The notes below the pieces were generated by a model that saw nothing but the letters and a program-made list of their open reading frames with translations, did not search any database and was not told where the DNA came from. The position numbers and the translations under genes are program-made. From assembly GCA_964643575.1 (NCBI GenBank), contig CAZXTD010000004.1, positions 4,040 to 68,039 on the forward strand: a stretch of DNA of 64,000 nt. The letters are read 5' to 3'. This DNA comes from Glaciecola sp964643575 (GTDB lineage Bacteria; Pseudomonadota; Gammaproteobacteria; Enterobacterales; Alteromonadaceae). This document shows, piece after piece, positions 26,461-35,777 of the stretch (within the stretch, counting starts at the first letter, position 1; every line of letters starts with the position of its first letter).

Positions 26461-27309
26461 TTAAATATTCACCTGAATATTATCAATCAACCTAGTTTTA
26501 CCCAAAAATGCTGCTGCTAAAATCACCAAATGCTTATCTTCGTGACCAACTTGTAGCAACGTATCAGCGCTACGTAATTCAAGATAGTCAGGTTTGAAGC
26601 CTTTCGCGGCGAGGGCACTTTTGGCATCGCCTATCAACAAGCTAAAGTCACGTCGCCCGTCTACGATGGCTTGCGCGAGTGCGCTAATTTCTTGATACAA
26701 AGCCGGTGCGAGTGTGCGCTGTTCTGGAGTCAAATAGCCGTTGCGAGAACTCATTGCTAGGCCGTCTTCGTGGCGTTCGGTGGGTACGCCGTGGATGCTT
26801 AGGTTCATCGACAAGTCGGTAACCATAGCTTTGATAACTTGTAATTGCTGAAAATCTTTTTCACCAAAAAAGGCGTGGTTTGGCTGTACCATGTTGAAGA
26901 GTTTACATACGATTGTGGCGACGCCTCTAAAATGGCCAGGCCGGCTGGCGCCGCAAATCATATACGACAAACCAGGAACTTCTACAAAGGTTTGTTGTTC
27001 TAGACCGCGGCTGTATATATCCTCGCTCTTTGGCATAAACAGAACATCTACGCCTAAGGCTCGTAGTGAATCTTGGTCGTTTTGTAGTGTACGCGGGTAT
27101 GCATCTAAGTCTTCGTCGGGGCCAAATTGTAAGGGGTTAACAAATATTGATACAACCACTTTAGTTGCGTGCTTTTTGGCTTCTTTTACTAGCTTTAAAT
27201 GGCCATTGTGCAAGTTACCCATGGTAGGTACAAAAGCGATGACTTCTTTACTGGACTGCCACGTACGGCGAATTTGTCTAAGGGCTAATATTTCGTCAAC
27301 AATCTGCAT
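26461..27309 (-). CDS. panC: Pantothenate synthetase
   Basis: Condenses pantoate with beta-alanine using ATP, giving pantothenate for CoA. 282 residues with FVPTMGNLHNGHLKL (the HIGH-like nucleotide motif), VSIFVNPLQFGPDEDLDAYPR, FGEKDFQQL and MSSRNGYL (KMSKS-like). Downstream of panB with a 44-base gap. panD is not next to it, as it is in E. coli; instead the repeat array begins right after the stop. Confidence 0.96.
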   Translation of the reverse strand: MQIVDEILALRQIRRTWQSSKEVIAFVPTMGNLHNGHLKLVKEAKKHATKVVVSIFVNPLQFGPDEDLDAYPRTLQNDQDSLRALGVDVLFMPKSEDIYSRGLEQQTFVEVPGLSYMICGASRPGHFRGVATIVCKLFNMVQPNHAFFGEKDFQQLQVIKAMVTDLSMNLSIHGVPTERHEDGLAMSSRNGYLTPEQRTLAPALYQEISALAQAIVDGRRDFSLLIGDAKSALAAKGFKPDYLELRSADTLLQVGHEDKHLVILAAAFLGKTRLIDNIQVNI

Positions 27310-27353
27310 ACTAATTTCTTATTATTTGTTTAATCTAAGCTATTTGTAAGTTA

Positions 27354-28148
27354 TCACTCAAAGGTGTGCTCTGGCCCTGGGAAGCCTTTACTTCTTACTT
27401 CATCAATATAAGCAGTAACGCTTTTACGAATATCACCATGTTGCTCTAAATAGTTTTTTGAAAATTTAGGCATGTAGTTAGCACTAATGCCAAGCATGTC
27501 ATGCATCACTAATATTTGGCCGTCGGTGTTAACACCTGCACCAATGCCAATGACAGGTATAGCAAGCGCTTCGCTCACTTCTTGGGCCAAGTCTTTTGGC
27601 ACGCATTCTAACACAAGTAGCTGAATGCCGGCTTTTTCAAGCGCAATCGCCGAATCTAACAAGCGCTGGGCTTGCTCGTCACTGCGCCCTTGTACTTTAA
27701 AACCGCCTAAAACATGCACAGACTGGGGTGTAAGGCCTAAATGACCGCATACCGGTACACTGCGCTCTACTAAACCGCTTATTGTCTCTAAAAGCCATTC
27801 ACCGCCTTCTAACTTAACCATGCTAGCGCCAGCTCGCATCAAATTGGCGGCATTTTTGTAGGTAGATTCGGGCGTGGCGTAGCTCATAAAGGGCATATCA
27901 GCTACTACAAATGCTCGCTCGGCACCTGCACGCACAGACTTGGTGTGATACATAATTTCTTGTGTGGTCACCGAGAGTGTGTCGTCACTTCCTTGCAGTA
28001 CCATGCCTAACGAGTCGCCAATCAGGATGACATCTATGCCTTGTTCATCAAACAACTTAGCAAAGCTAGCGTCATAAGCGGTAAGCGCCGCTATTTTGGT
28101 TTGCTCTTGTTTCATTTTTTGTAGAGCTGAAATTGTGAGTTTTTTCAT
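27354..28148 (-). CDS. panB: 3-methyl-2-oxobutanoate hydroxymethyltransferase
   Basis: First committed step to pantoate: transfers a hydroxymethyl group from 5,10-methylene-THF to ketoisovalerate. 264 residues; GDSLGMVLQGSDDTLSVT, FVVADMPFMSY, VKLEGGEW, VPVCGHLGLTPQ and IGIGAGVNTDGQILVMHDMLG are all PanB signatures, with the Mg ligands D and D in the first two. Part of folK-panB-panC on one strand, with 15 bp from folK. Confidence 0.97.
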   Translation of the reverse strand: MKKLTISALQKMKQEQTKIAALTAYDASFAKLFDEQGIDVILIGDSLGMVLQGSDDTLSVTTQEIMYHTKSVRAGAERAFVVADMPFMSYATPESTYKNAANLMRAGASMVKLEGGEWLLETISGLVERSVPVCGHLGLTPQSVHVLGGFKVQGRSDEQAQRLLDSAIALEKAGIQLLVLECVPKDLAQEVSEALAIPVIGIGAGVNTDGQILVMHDMLGISANYMPKFSKNYLEQHGDIRKSVTAYIDEVRSKGFPGPEHTFE

Positions 28149-28163
28149 TTCAATTCCTTTGCT

Positions 28164-28682
28164 TTATGCCGCAATCGAGGAGTAATCAACTAAGGTTGGC
28201 AAGCGTCGTAGGCCATTAATAGGGCGTTTTGCTACCCATGTAGCCAAACTCTTTCCGTCGAGCATAATCATATCAGGGGCGATTTCGAATAATGGAACAA
28301 GCACAAACTCGCGTTGTGCCATGCCATAGTGGGGTAATGTTAAGCGATCGTTGCTCATTGTGACATTGTTAAATAGCAGTATATCGAGGTCGAGAGTGCG
28401 CGGGCCCCATTTATCACCTTTACGCTCGCGACCATGCCGTTTTTCTATTTCTTGAAGGCAATCAAGCAGTTCAATGGGCGACAAGGAAGTCGTTATCCGG
28501 CAAACAGCATTGACAAAATCTGGCTGGTTTTGCGGACCCATAGGGTTGCTGGTATACAGATGCGAACACTGCTGAATGCTTATATTCTCGCTAGTATGAA
28601 TGTCTGATAAAGCAGTTGCCAAAATAGCCTGAGAATCACCAATGTTGCTACCTAAGCCGATGTATGCGGTATCTGTCATCAT
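28164..28682 (-). CDS. folK: 2-amino-4-hydroxy-6-hydroxymethyldihydropteridine pyrophosphokinase
   Basis: Pyrophosphorylates the pterin precursor of folate. 172 residues with YIGLGSNIGDS at the N-terminus and the signature WGPRTLDLDILLF carrying the two Mg-binding aspartates. Two consecutive ATG codons start it, overlapping the pcnB stop by 4 bases, so the genes are translationally coupled. Gene order pcnB-folK-panB is as in E. coli. Confidence 0.95.
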   Translation of the reverse strand: MMTDTAYIGLGSNIGDSQAILATALSDIHTSENISIQQCSHLYTSNPMGPQNQPDFVNAVCRITTSLSPIELLDCLQEIEKRHGRERKGDKWGPRTLDLDILLFNNVTMSNDRLTLPHYGMAQREFVLVPLFEIAPDMIMLDGKSLATWVAKRPINGLRRLPTLVDYSSIAA

Positions 28683-30160
28683 GCTTTAGGTTTCCTTTTA
28701 CGCCTGCGCCGAGGGGCGCTATTCGGAAGTTGGTTAATCATTTTGTTGCGCTCGTTGGTACCGACTTCCTGAAACATCGTCCACCACTGGGCCACTTCAA
28801 GCAGTTTGCCGCCCTCTACTTGCCCACGTAATAATAAAAAGTCGTAAGCAGCTCTAAATTTAGGATGCGTTAACAGCTGCAAGCAGCGTTTGCCTTGACG
28901 CTTGAATAGACGCGATTGTAAACCCCATATTTCGCGCACCGGAATGCTAAAACGTTTGGGGATCATGATACGCTTGCTTTGCTGGAATAAAACCTCTGCA
29001 CTGGCTAAATTAATAGCGTCGTGCATTTGCATACTTGACTCAAACGTTAGCTCTTGAGCGCGTTCTTCCATTGGATACCACAAAAAGGTCGCATACAAAA
29101 AAGCGGGCGTAATACGCTGGTCATTATGAATACGGTTATCGGTGTTTTTGAGCATTTTACACACCAATTCATACTCTTTACTTGCGGTATCTTTAAGTAA
29201 AGGTGCAAGTAAAGGAAAAAGCTGCCCGAGGAGCTTATGCTTGAGCAGGCTTTCGAATGTGACGAGGCCGTAGCCGCTTAACAAAAGTTTATTGGCTTCT
29301 TCAAACATGCGTGCAGCGGGAATATTTGCCATAAGGTGTGCATGCTGCACAATACTTTTGCTCAAAGCTTCAGGTAATTGCATGTTTAATTTACAGGCAA
29401 AACGCACAGCACGTATCATGCGCACAGGGTCTTCTCTAAAACGCACCTCGCTGTCGCCAATCATCTCTATGGCGCGGTTTTCAATTGAGTGCATGCCATC
29501 GGCAAAGTCTAAGATACTCTCGTCGGTAACGTCAAAGTACATGGCGTTAAACGAAAAATCTCTGCGTGCGGCGTCTTCTTCAATGCTGCCAAAAATATTG
29601 TCTCTTATAAGCTGACCGCTTTCACTTTGCTTCGACAAATCTTCTTTTTCGTCAAATCGACGTGAACGTCGCAACTTTTTACCCCGAGGGCCTTCCAAAT
29701 TAGCTTGCTCAGTTGCTTGCTTGTTATTTACATGCTCTGGCGCTGTGCTAGCCCCTTTCATTTGAGTAGGCGTATTGTCGGCTTCTTTTGTGCTTGAACC
29801 CTCATTGCCCTCGCTAGCGTGATGACCTCTAAAGGTAGCCACTTCGATAATTTCGCGACCAAAGGTAATATGTGCCAAGCGAAAACGCCTGCCAATTAGG
29901 CGACAGTTACGAAAGCAGGCTTTTATTTGGTCTGGGGTTGCGTTTGTGACAACGTCAAAGTCTTTTGGCGTTTGCCCCATGAGCTTGTCGCGCACACAGC
30001 CGCCAACAGCGTAGGCTTTGTAATTATGCTGTATTAAGGTTTGTAAGACTTTTAAGGTATTGGGCGTTAAATCGCTTTTACGCATAACATGAGCGTTGCG
30101 AGGTATTACTTTGGCAAACAGTTTTTGCGGCGCTGTTTCCTGGTTTGTTATTTCGCTCAT
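28679..30160 (-). CDS. pcnB: Poly(A) polymerase I
   Basis: Adds 3' poly(A) tails that promote RNA decay. Start chosen at ATG 30160 (MSEITNQ; 493 aa); the frame is open further upstream but that would run into gluQ. Marks: GGCVRDKLMG, catalytic DFD at about 67-69, RRFRLAHI, RDNIFGSIEEDAARRDFSFNAMYFD, and a basic C-terminal tail (RRRRKRKPKA). Between TFRGHH and RDNIFGS lies a Ser/Thr/Glu-rich linker of about 65 residues (roughly 115-180), longer than in E. coli PcnB, and ending in a basic GKKLRRSRRFD patch. Confidence 0.94.
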   Translation of the reverse strand: MSEITNQETAPQKLFAKVIPRNAHVMRKSDLTPNTLKVLQTLIQHNYKAYAVGGCVRDKLMGQTPKDFDVVTNATPDQIKACFRNCRLIGRRFRLAHITFGREIIEVATFRGHHASEGNEGSSTKEADNTPTQMKGASTAPEHVNNKQATEQANLEGPRGKKLRRSRRFDEKEDLSKQSESGQLIRDNIFGSIEEDAARRDFSFNAMYFDVTDESILDFADGMHSIENRAIEMIGDSEVRFREDPVRMIRAVRFACKLNMQLPEALSKSIVQHAHLMANIPAARMFEEANKLLLSGYGLVTFESLLKHKLLGQLFPLLAPLLKDTASKEYELVCKMLKNTDNRIHNDQRITPAFLYATFLWYPMEERAQELTFESSMQMHDAINLASAEVLFQQSKRIMIPKRFSIPVREIWGLQSRLFKRQGKRCLQLLTHPKFRAAYDFLLLRGQVEGGKLLEVAQWWTMFQEVGTNERNKMINQLPNSAPRRRRKRKPKA

Positions 30161-30201
30161 ACTTTTTTGCTCATACTGCTTAATTGGCTCATCCGTTGTG
30201 A

Positions 30202-31155
30202 TTAATAAGGTGCAGAGTATACGCCATTTTTGATAGAAACTAGCACTTCTGTTTGTTTTGGTAACATGTTGCTCGACCAATGCTCAAGCGCCCATGCTAA
30301 GCATTGGTGTACTGTACTAAATTTTGGCACTTGCTGATAGTCAAAACCGAGGCAATACAAAGCAATACGCATATTAGCTATGGCTTGTTGCTTTTTTACC
30401 GCTGGGGCGAGGTTTTGTTTGGATAATTTTTGCCTTTCAAACTTGCCGTTGTTGGCAACTGCTATTGGAATATGCAAATAATTGGGTGGTTCATGATTAA
30501 ACGCTTTATATAAAGCAAGGTGAATTGGTGTGGTGTTTATTAGATCATAGCCCCTCACAATATTGCTGACGCCTTGCTCAATGTCATCGCTCACTACGGC
30601 TAAGTGATAAGCATAAATACCATCTTTTCGCTGCAAAACCGGGTCTTCTGCTGCCATTGGGTCAAGTATATTTTGTTGTCCTAAATGCTCATCCACAAAA
30701 GATAGCGGCAGGTGAGTTTGTAAAAAACGTATCGCTAGGCGTGGCGAACTATTGAGGGCAAGCGGCAAACTAAGGTCACGGCAATGTCCGTCGTAATAAG
30801 TGTGTCGTGATTTAATCTGTTGGCGAGTGCAGGCGCAGGCGTACAACCTTTTAAGTTTGTCTAACTGGCTTAAATACTGTCGGTAAATTGCGTGGCGTTT
30901 ACTTTGAAATACTACCTTTGCGTCCCATTCTAAGCCATGGTCAACAAGTGATTCGAGTATACCGGGTACGAGGTTTTGTTGTGCGCGAGGCTCGTCGATG
31001 TCTTCGATTCTGACTAACCAAGTGCCATTGTGTTGCTTGGCATGTAAGTAACTGGCAAGTGCACACACCAAAGAGCCAAGATGCAAAGGGCCGGTAGGAG
31101 AAGGTGCAAATCTTCCCACGTACCCTTTAGACGTTTTGTTGCTTTGCTCTGCCAA
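30202..31155 (-). CDS. gluQ: Glutamyl-Q tRNA(Asp) synthetase
   Basis: Truncated GluRS homologue that attaches glutamate to queuosine in tRNA(Asp); it lacks an anticodon-binding domain, in line with 317 residues. Motifs: FAPSPTGPLHLGS (HIGH class), zinc site around YACACTRQQI and YYDGHCRD, DDIEQGVSNIVRGYDL, and KLSKQN (KMSKS class). Downstream of dksA with 36 bp, as in E. coli and many gammaproteobacteria. Confidence 0.94.
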   Translation of the reverse strand: MAEQSNKTSKGYVGRFAPSPTGPLHLGSLVCALASYLHAKQHNGTWLVRIEDIDEPRAQQNLVPGILESLVDHGLEWDAKVVFQSKRHAIYRQYLSQLDKLKRLYACACTRQQIKSRHTYYDGHCRDLSLPLALNSSPRLAIRFLQTHLPLSFVDEHLGQQNILDPMAAEDPVLQRKDGIYAYHLAVVSDDIEQGVSNIVRGYDLINTTPIHLALYKAFNHEPPNYLHIPIAVANNGKFERQKLSKQNLAPAVKKQQAIANMRIALYCLGFDYQQVPKFSTVHQCLAWALEHWSSNMLPKQTEVLVSIKNGVYSAPY

Positions 31156-31177
31156 GCGGATAAGCCTCTAGGCCTAA

Positions 31178-31190
31178 TTGCCTCAGGCAA
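31178..31190 (-). terminator. Weak hairpin between dksA and gluQ
   Basis: TTGCC and GGCAA flank a three-base loop two bases after the dksA stop. No T-run follows on the minus strand, so it is a weak attenuator or RNA-stability hairpin at best. Confidence 0.3.
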
Positions 31191-31191
31191 C

Positions 31192-31638
31192 TTAGCCTTG
31201 CAGTTGTTTTTCTTTAATCTCTGCCATCGTTTTGCAGTCGATGCATAAATCAGCGGTAGGGCGTGCTTCTAAACGCTTGATACCAATTTCGATACCACAT
31301 GAATCACAAAAACCAAAATCGTCTTCTTCAATACGTTTAAGGGTCTTTTCGATTTTCTTGATAAGCTTACGCTCACGGTCACGAGTACGAAGCTCAAGAG
31401 AAAACTCTTCTTCTTGAGCTGCGCGGTCGACCGGGTCGGGAAAGTTAGCGGCTTCGTCTTGCATGTGATGCACGGTACGGTCGACTTCAACCCTTAATTG
31501 ATTGCGCCAAGCGCCCAAAATTTTCTTAAAATGCTCAAGTTGAGCATCGTTCATGTACTCTTCGCCTGGCTTTTCTTGATAAGGTGCCAGTTCTGCTAGC
31601 GCGAGTAATCCAATTGATTTAGTACTTTCTGTTGGCAT
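31192..31638 (-). CDS. dksA: RNA polymerase-binding transcription factor DksA
   Basis: Binds the secondary channel of RNA polymerase and, with ppGpp, mediates the stringent response. 148 residues, coiled-coil (about 33-108) with the tip motif DPVDRAAQEEE that contacts polymerase, then a zinc finger with C111, C114, C132, C135. Length and sequence are close to E. coli DksA (151). First gene of dksA-gluQ-pcnB-folK-panB-panC. Confidence 0.97.
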   Translation of the reverse strand: MPTESTKSIGLLALAELAPYQEKPGEEYMNDAQLEHFKKILGAWRNQLRVEVDRTVHHMQDEAANFPDPVDRAAQEEEFSLELRTRDRERKLIKKIEKTLKRIEEDDFGFCDSCGIEIGIKRLEARPTADLCIDCKTMAEIKEKQLQG

Positions 31639-31932
31639 CTGCCATTCTCCTAGCGTCTAACGTTTAGGCTCGCGGAACACTTAATACTCCTTGAGTGTTG
31701 CCACATTACATTTTCATCCGCTATGTATACTACTTAAACCCAAACGAGATAAGTGTTCTTAAGATACTGATTAGCAATATCTTTATAAAAGGTATCGAAT
31801 GTGCTGTTACCACGCTCACCTAGTTTGTTAATTATTCAACTTAAGTCGAAAGCGTTTGGTCTGCGTTTTTCAGTACCAGAAAAATTCAAGGACGGTAATA
31901 TGGTGATTTTTTAGAAAAATGCAATCTTTTTT
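31639..31932. other. Gap upstream of dksA and downstream of sfsA
   Basis: A 294-base stretch that should carry the dksA promoter on the minus strand. A CATTCTCC-type ribosome site lies directly before the gene. No tRNA, small ORF or strong terminator was found. Confidence 0.35.
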
Positions 31933-32634
31933 TTAAAAATCTATCGAAATAGGGTGCGTTAGCTTTATACCGTCTAAGTCCAAGTCGCAAGCATAACAAA
32001 GCACCTCAACCCCATGCGACTGCGCAAAATCAATCGCACTAGCATAGTCTGGATCAATGCTTTGGGCAATCTTAAATTGGTCAATGGCTTCGCGCATCAC
32101 ACAAAACAACAGCGCTGCCCTTAACCCTTGTTGTGCAATTTCTGCTAGTTCGTAGCAGTGTTTTTGCCCGCGTTTGGTCACAGTATCGGGAAACATTGCA
32201 GTTTTTCCTTGGGCCAAAGTCGCAGACTTAACTTCTACATAACAGTCGGACATGCCGTCTTCTTGTAGCAAAAAGTCGATGCGACTGTTATTAAATTTTT
32301 GCTCTGGCAATATATGCGAGTATTGTGACAGCTCGCTTATGTGATGTTGCGATAAGGCTTCTTTTACTACTTTGTTCGCATTATTTGTATTAATACAAAT
32401 TTTATTGCCTTTGATGTCGGTCGCATATTCCCATGTATATTGATATTTGCGCTTGGGGTTAGCCGATTTGCTCAAATATACAATCGAGCCAGTGTCGTCG
32501 CATCCTGTCATTGCGCCCGTGTTAGGACAGTGCACTGTGATGACCTCGCCGCCAGATAATTGCACATCGGCTAAAAAGCGTTTGTATCTTTTTATAAGCT
32601 TTGCCTGAGTTAAGGCTGAAGAAAAGGCATACAT
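31933..32634 (-). CDS. sfsA: SfsA family DNA-binding protein
   Basis: A 233-residue member of the SfsA family (sugar fermentation stimulation A). Typical segments are LIKRYKRFLADVQL, VHCPNTGAMTGC and RIDFLLQEDGMSDCYVEVKSATLAQGK, the last a restriction-endonuclease-like D-x..E-x-K core that has been linked to nuclease/DNA-binding activity. Function is not well settled in the family. Upstream of dksA as in E. coli, and divergent from pepB. Confidence 0.9.
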   Translation of the reverse strand: MYAFSSALTQAKLIKRYKRFLADVQLSGGEVITVHCPNTGAMTGCDDTGSIVYLSKSANPKRKYQYTWEYATDIKGNKICINTNNANKVVKEALSQHHISELSQYSHILPEQKFNNSRIDFLLQEDGMSDCYVEVKSATLAQGKTAMFPDTVTKRGQKHCYELAEIAQQGLRAALLFCVMREAIDQFKIAQSIDPDYASAIDFAQSHGVEVLCYACDLDLDGIKLTHPISIDF

Positions 32635-32677
32635 TTGTTATTCTCTTGATAAATTCTTTGTCCATTGTGGAGCATTC

Positions 32678-33976
32678 ATGTCATTTTTTGTAGTTGAACT
32701 TAGCCAAAGCGCAGCAAAAGCGCCTTATTTACCCAGTTCTTTGGTTTCATATAAAGAAAATGCAGCCAGTATTCATTTGCAATCGTCTAAAAACACAACA
32801 CGCGACTTACAAAAAGCGACGCGTAAAATAGCGGCTTTGGGAGTCGTAGATATTGAGTTTGCAGGCGTTTGGACGCTTGAGCAGCAGGTCAGTTTTGTAC
32901 AAAGCTTTTGTAATGCTGATTTTTCGGGTTCATTTAAATGGGCAACAGACAATGCCGATGATGTAGCAATGCTCGAAAACTACTTACTCGCGCTCTTAAA
33001 AACTCGCCAACTAGTTAACGCAACGCCTGAAGATATGAGCCCAGAAGCACTAGCGGATGCTGCGCAAAACTGGTTAAGCCAAATAGCGAAGGAACATGCC
33101 AAAGTTGATCTAAAGGCGAAACGCTGGACTGGGGAAGAATTAAAACAAGCAGGTTGGATGGGAATATACGAAGTCGGCAGAGGTAGCGAAAGGCCACCGG
33201 TGTTGCTAGAGCTCGACTTTAATCCTACGGGTAAGAGTGATGAAGTGGTTAGTACAGCCTTTGTGGGCAAAGGCATCACTTTCGATAGCGGGGGCTACAG
33301 TATTAAGAGCAGCGAAGGCATGCTCGACATGAAGTGCGATATGGGCGGAGCAGCTACACTCACAGGTGCATTAGGTTTAGCCATTATGCATGGCCTGAAA
33401 AAACGCGTGAAACTCTATCTATGCTGTGCCGAAAACCTTATTAGCGGTCATGCTTATAAGCTAGGTGATGTGATTCACTATAAAAACGGGACGACTGTCG
33501 AAATTGTGAATACCGATGCTGAAGGGCGTTTAGTATTAGCCGACGGCTTAATGGCGGCTTCTGAAAGCGGCGCACAGTTAATTATCGACGCAGCTACCTT
33601 AACAGGCGCAGCAGTTGCGGCACTCGGGCGTGAATATAACGCAGTGTTTAGTATGCATGATGATGCTAGTGAACAGTTTATGAAACTGTCGGCATCGCTT
33701 AATGAACCGCATTGGCGCCTACCTTTGGCGCAGTGGCATCAAGATCAGTGCCCGTCACCCTTTGCAGATACAGCAAATAGTCGTCCTCAAAAAGGCGGTG
33801 GTGCAGGTGGCGCGTCAAATGCGGCCGGTTTTTTAGCACGCTTTGTTGATTATGAAAATAGTCAGTGGATACATCTTGATTTAGCAGCCGCTTACAGCAG
33901 AAACGCGACTGATTTAATGCCCGCAGGTGGCACAGGGATAGGCATAAGAACCTTGGCTAAAACCTTAACTAGCTAA
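32678..33976 (+). CDS. pepB: Peptidase B / cytosol aminopeptidase (M17)
   Basis: Hexameric zinc- or manganese-dependent leucyl-type aminopeptidase. 432 residues. Metal and active-site segments are intact: GKGITFDSGGYSIKSSEGMLDMKCDMGGAAT and NTDAEGRLVLADGL. The VGKGITFDSGGYSIK form and total length match PepB rather than PepA (about 500). It is divergent from sfsA with a 43-bp gap. Confidence 0.92.
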   Translation: MSFFVVELSQSAAKAPYLPSSLVSYKENAASIHLQSSKNTTRDLQKATRKIAALGVVDIEFAGVWTLEQQVSFVQSFCNADFSGSFKWATDNADDVAMLENYLLALLKTRQLVNATPEDMSPEALADAAQNWLSQIAKEHAKVDLKAKRWTGEELKQAGWMGIYEVGRGSERPPVLLELDFNPTGKSDEVVSTAFVGKGITFDSGGYSIKSSEGMLDMKCDMGGAATLTGALGLAIMHGLKKRVKLYLCCAENLISGHAYKLGDVIHYKNGTTVEIVNTDAEGRLVLADGLMAASESGAQLIIDAATLTGAAVAALGREYNAVFSMHDDASEQFMKLSASLNEPHWRLPLAQWHQDQCPSPFADTANSRPQKGGGAGGASNAAGFLARFVDYENSQWIHLDLAAAYSRNATDLMPAGGTGIGIRTLAKTLTS

Positions 33977-34029
33977 CTAAAATACTGGTCAAACTTAGCT
34001 TTGCAATCATTTATTATTTGACTGGACGC

Positions 34030-34212
34030 TTAGATGCCACCTAAGCGTTCGGCTAATTCTTTATACTTGGTTACGTCTTGGTCATCAAACATTGGCTCAT
34101 CTGCAGCGTTTTTTTCTTTCGCTACTAAAAGATGTTCACGTTCTAAACGAGCCACTCTGGCTTCTTGAACGCCTAAAAACTCGGCAACTTGCGTTAAAGT
34201 CATTAATGCCAT
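34030..34212 (-). CDS. Small helix-turn-helix protein, MerR-like
   Basis: A 60-residue protein reading MALMTLTQVAEFLGVQEARVARLEREHLL, which is the winged-helix/HTH pattern of MerR or excisionase-type DNA-binding domains, followed by a short acidic tail DQDVTKYKELAERLGGI. AGGAGAAC is placed before the ATG. It stands alone between pepB and the MarC gene. Because it is so short it can only bind DNA or act as a cofactor; the target is unknown. Confidence 0.65.
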   Translation of the reverse strand: MALMTLTQVAEFLGVQEARVARLEREHLLVAKEKNAADEPMFDDQDVTKYKELAERLGGI

Positions 34213-34378
34213 TGTGTTCTCCTGATATGAAAAGTTTTGTGTCGATGTAGAATATAACGACAGTAGATTAAAAATGTTTAGGTAAATGTGGTAATAACAG
34301 CAACAAAGTACTGATTTACTGTATTTTTATGCTATTGGCCTCACCAGCAGCACATCAAAGCAAAAACAGGAACAATAA

Positions 34379-34984
34379 ATGACTGAAATTCTAGCCGCCG
34401 CCACCATGCTTTTTCTCATCATGGACCCTTTAGGCAATTTGCCTATCTATATGTCGGTGCTTAAATCTATCGAACCAAGGCGTAAACGCTTAGTTATTCT
34501 TAGAGAGCTTTGCATCGCTTTAGTCATCTTGTTTATCTTTTTGTTTAGTGGGCAAGCTCTGCTCGATTTTTTGCAGGTTAAGCAAGAAACTGTGAGTTTG
34601 GCAGGCGGCATTATTCTGTTTTTGATTGCAATAAAAATGATATTTCCAAAACCTGGTGGGGTGATGAACTTGCCTGAAGGTGAAGAGCCGCTCATTGTGC
34701 CTCTTGCTGTGCCAATGATAGCAGGCCCCTCAACAATGGCTGCGCTTATTCTATTGGCCAATCAAGAGCCCAATAAAATGCTAGATTGGAGCATTGCACT
34801 GCTTATTGCGTGGGGGCTTAGCGCTCTTATATTGTTGATGTCGGGTACTTTCCATCGATTGCTAAAAGACAAGGGCCTGCGGGCAATAGAGCGCTTAATG
34901 GGCATGATTTTGGTAATGATTGCGATACAGATGTTGTTAAACGGCATAACCGCTTACATAGACCACCTTATGCTGACATCGTAA
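34379..34984 (+). CDS. MarC family inner membrane protein (YhgN-like)
   Basis: A 201-residue membrane protein with six hydrophobic helices. FLIMDPLGNLPIYMSVLK in the first and VPLAVPMIAGPSTMAALILLA in the fourth are the symmetric NxxPIF-like and AGPG-like MarC motifs. YhgN-type members are annotated as putative small amino-acid exporters, but direct evidence is thin. Single gene unit. Confidence 0.85.
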   Translation: MTEILAAATMLFLIMDPLGNLPIYMSVLKSIEPRRKRLVILRELCIALVILFIFLFSGQALLDFLQVKQETVSLAGGIILFLIAIKMIFPKPGGVMNLPEGEEPLIVPLAVPMIAGPSTMAALILLANQEPNKMLDWSIALLIAWGLSALILLMSGTFHRLLKDKGLRAIERLMGMILVMIAIQMLLNGITAYIDHLMLTS

Positions 34985-35144
34985 AGTTTTTGCTGTCATC
35001 TATACTAGTGTGCGCTTACGAGCGCTGGTATTTCTGACGTCATCAGGTATTATCGCCGCATAAACAAAACCAAAGCTTAACAAGCCAAACCTCCTCGGTT
35101 TTATCAGCGAAGGCGATTAAATTCGAGTATCAAGGGATTTCCCA

Positions 35145-35777
35145 ATGCAATTGCGAGAAAATAAATTAACCACCTTTGCCCAAGTTAGAGAGCTTCCCTC
35201 GCCAAAGAATGTGCTTTTTGCTTGTGCGTTGATGCAGCGCATGTTGCCTAACTATCAGTTATTCAGCCAAACCAGTGGTTTTGGCGACAGTCATCTTGCG
35301 CAGTCGTGCTTAAATTTGGTCTGGGAATGGTGCATGTCGCCACAAAGTAAGTTTAATGCCCAGGTGCAACTAGAAAAGTTAGAAGAGATTATTCCCGAGG
35401 TCAGTGACTTCGATACTTTTGGTGTGTATCCGGCACTGGATTACTGCATGGCCTTAAGTTCTGTTTTACAAGGTTTTAGTCAAGAGCATGAGCATGCTGC
35501 GGTAACGGTCGCTAAGCTAAGTCAGGGCTCGGTAGAAACTTACCTTTTGTTTAAGCATGAGCTGTTTGAGCATGAGTCGGCTTCAGGCGAACAAGAGATG
35601 CAAGCGCAAGCCATTAAAACGCATCCATTGATGGAGTTTGAAGTAGCGACGCAATTGAGCCTGCTAGAGTTTTGCAAAAGTAATAAAGTCACAAAAGACT
35701 TGGTTAAATCATTGCGAGCCGATTTGATGGCCGAAAACATGAGCAACTTAGGAATTGAGCTTAGTCCTGAGGGTTAA
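35145..35777 (+). CDS. DUF416 family protein (YjaG-like)
   Basis: A 210-residue cytosolic helical protein. The stretches VLFACALMQRMLPNYQLF and YPALDYCMALSSVLQG are typical of DUF416/YjaG. Function not known. It converges with rsmD and the two reading frames overlap by 17 bases at their stops. Confidence 0.8.
   Translation: MQLRENKLTTFAQVRELPSPKNVLFACALMQRMLPNYQLFSQTSGFGDSHLAQSCLNLVWEWCMSPQSKFNAQVQLEKLEEIIPEVSDFDTFGVYPALDYCMALSSVLQGFSQEHEHAAVTVAKLSQGSVETYLLFKHELFEHESASGEQEMQAQAIKTHPLMEFEVATQLSLLEFCKSNKVTKDLVKSLRADLMAENMSNLGIELSPEG

Noticed and set aside
26891..27349. 152-residue plus-strand frame opposite panC
   Set aside because: panC on the other strand has all its catalytic motifs; this frame has no recognisable domain.
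30161..30280. Longer PcnB N-terminus overlapping gluQ
   Set aside because: The extension is the antiparallel-free overlap with gluQ's last codons and carries no family sequence; ATG 30160 is more natural.
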